Part shown: in pieces, positions 4,915 to 5,009 of the stretch
How positions within the stretch are numbered: position 1 is the first letter of the stretch
How the letters are laid out: the number at the start of each line of letters is the position of its first letter
Assembly (NCBI GenBank): GCA_030428585.1
Contig: JAUIDL010000053.1
Coordinates: 1-5,009 of the forward strand
Direction: 5' to 3'
Source: a bacterium
Lineage (GTDB): Bacteria > Patescibacteriota > Saccharimonadia > Saccharimonadales > Saccharimonadaceae
Length of the DNA stretch: 5,009 bases
The notes under the pieces: generated by a model
The model's input: the letters and a program-made list of their open reading frames with translations, nothing else
Database searches by the model: none
Told to the model about the DNA's origin: nothing
Program-made: the position numbers and the translations under genes

Positions 4915-5009
4915 CGGTTGGCTTCTTCAGCTTCGATCGGCTTAATCGGGCAGTTTCCGTCACTCAAACCTAGAGACCAGTTATTGCAGAGAGTAATTGC
5001 TGTATATGC
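4911..5009 (-). CDS. Small cysteine protein of unknown function, copy 2 (5' part beyond the right edge)
   Basis: The C-terminal 32 codons of a gene entering from the right edge, with stop TAA at 4913-4911. Its core LCNNWSLGLSDGNCPIKP matches the copy at 682-918 (LCNNWTIGVSDGNCPVKP), with 18 identities over 25 aligned residues. The differences are nearly all conservative (I/V/L, S/T). Both cysteines keep their 11-residue spacing, and both copies end in a short acidic, divergent tail. The N-terminal C-x4-C pair seen in copy 1 would lie outside the window. Synonymous and conservative differences show an old duplication under selection, not a recent copy. The terminal TAA overlaps the convergent TAG of the membrane protein gene by three bases (4911-4914 in all). 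Function is unknown. Confidence 0.85.
   Translation of the reverse strand, partial: AYTAITLCNNWSLGLSDGNCPIKPIEAEEANR

Noticed and set aside
4610..4963. Minus-strand open frame of 117 codons
   Set aside because: It is antisense to the membrane protein and overlaps the small cysteine gene in another frame. The paralogue match proves the other frame is the coding one.
1..5009. CRISPR arrays, tRNA or rRNA genes, insertion sequences, integrases, toxin-antitoxin or phage genes
   Set aside because: I found no regularly spaced repeats, cloverleaf, transposase motifs or defence-gene domains. The only long similarity within the window is between the two small cysteine genes.

Overview
This window holds eight genes, two of them cut by the window edges, on bacterial DNA of roughly balanced GC using the standard genetic code. 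The gene set points to a small-genome, probably monoderm bacterium: a heliorhodopsin, a secreted LysM-CHAP cell-wall hydrolase, a TSUP-type permease, a DUF4234-like membrane protein and very short intergenic gaps. My best guess is a freshwater Candidatus Saccharibacteria (TM7/CPR) relative, with an actinobacterium as the main alternative. This is inferred from gene content and remembered family sequences, not from a marker gene.

Left block (1-918, minus strand): the first 217 codons of a heliorhodopsin run off the left edge. Just upstream on the same strand is a 78-residue four-cysteine protein of unknown function. A 278-bp divergent intergenic region (919-1196) separates this pair from a plus-strand secreted LysM-CHAP protein (1197-1898), which is followed by a strong hairpin terminator.

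Middle block (2013-4009, minus strand): in transcription order this reads TSUP/TauE-SafE permease, a P-loop kinase-like protein, then DNA-3-methyladenine glycosylase I (tag). They share a strand, but the first two each appear to have their own promoter directly against the start codon.

Right block (4114-5009): a plus-strand five-helix DUF4234-like membrane protein ends tail-to-tail, with overlapping stop codons, on a minus-strand gene cut by the right edge. The 32 residues visible of that gene are a clear paralogue of the four-cysteine protein beside the heliorhodopsin, so this uncharacterised family occurs at both ends of the window.

Two themes stand out. One is the heliorhodopsin next to a member of a duplicated small cysteine-protein family. 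The other is promoter layout: four of seven visible starts have a TGn-TATnAT-like extended -10 box ending only 6-8 nt before the ATG, with no ribosome binding site, which implies leaderless mRNAs. The secreted hydrolase is the only gene with a good AAGGAG ribosome binding site.
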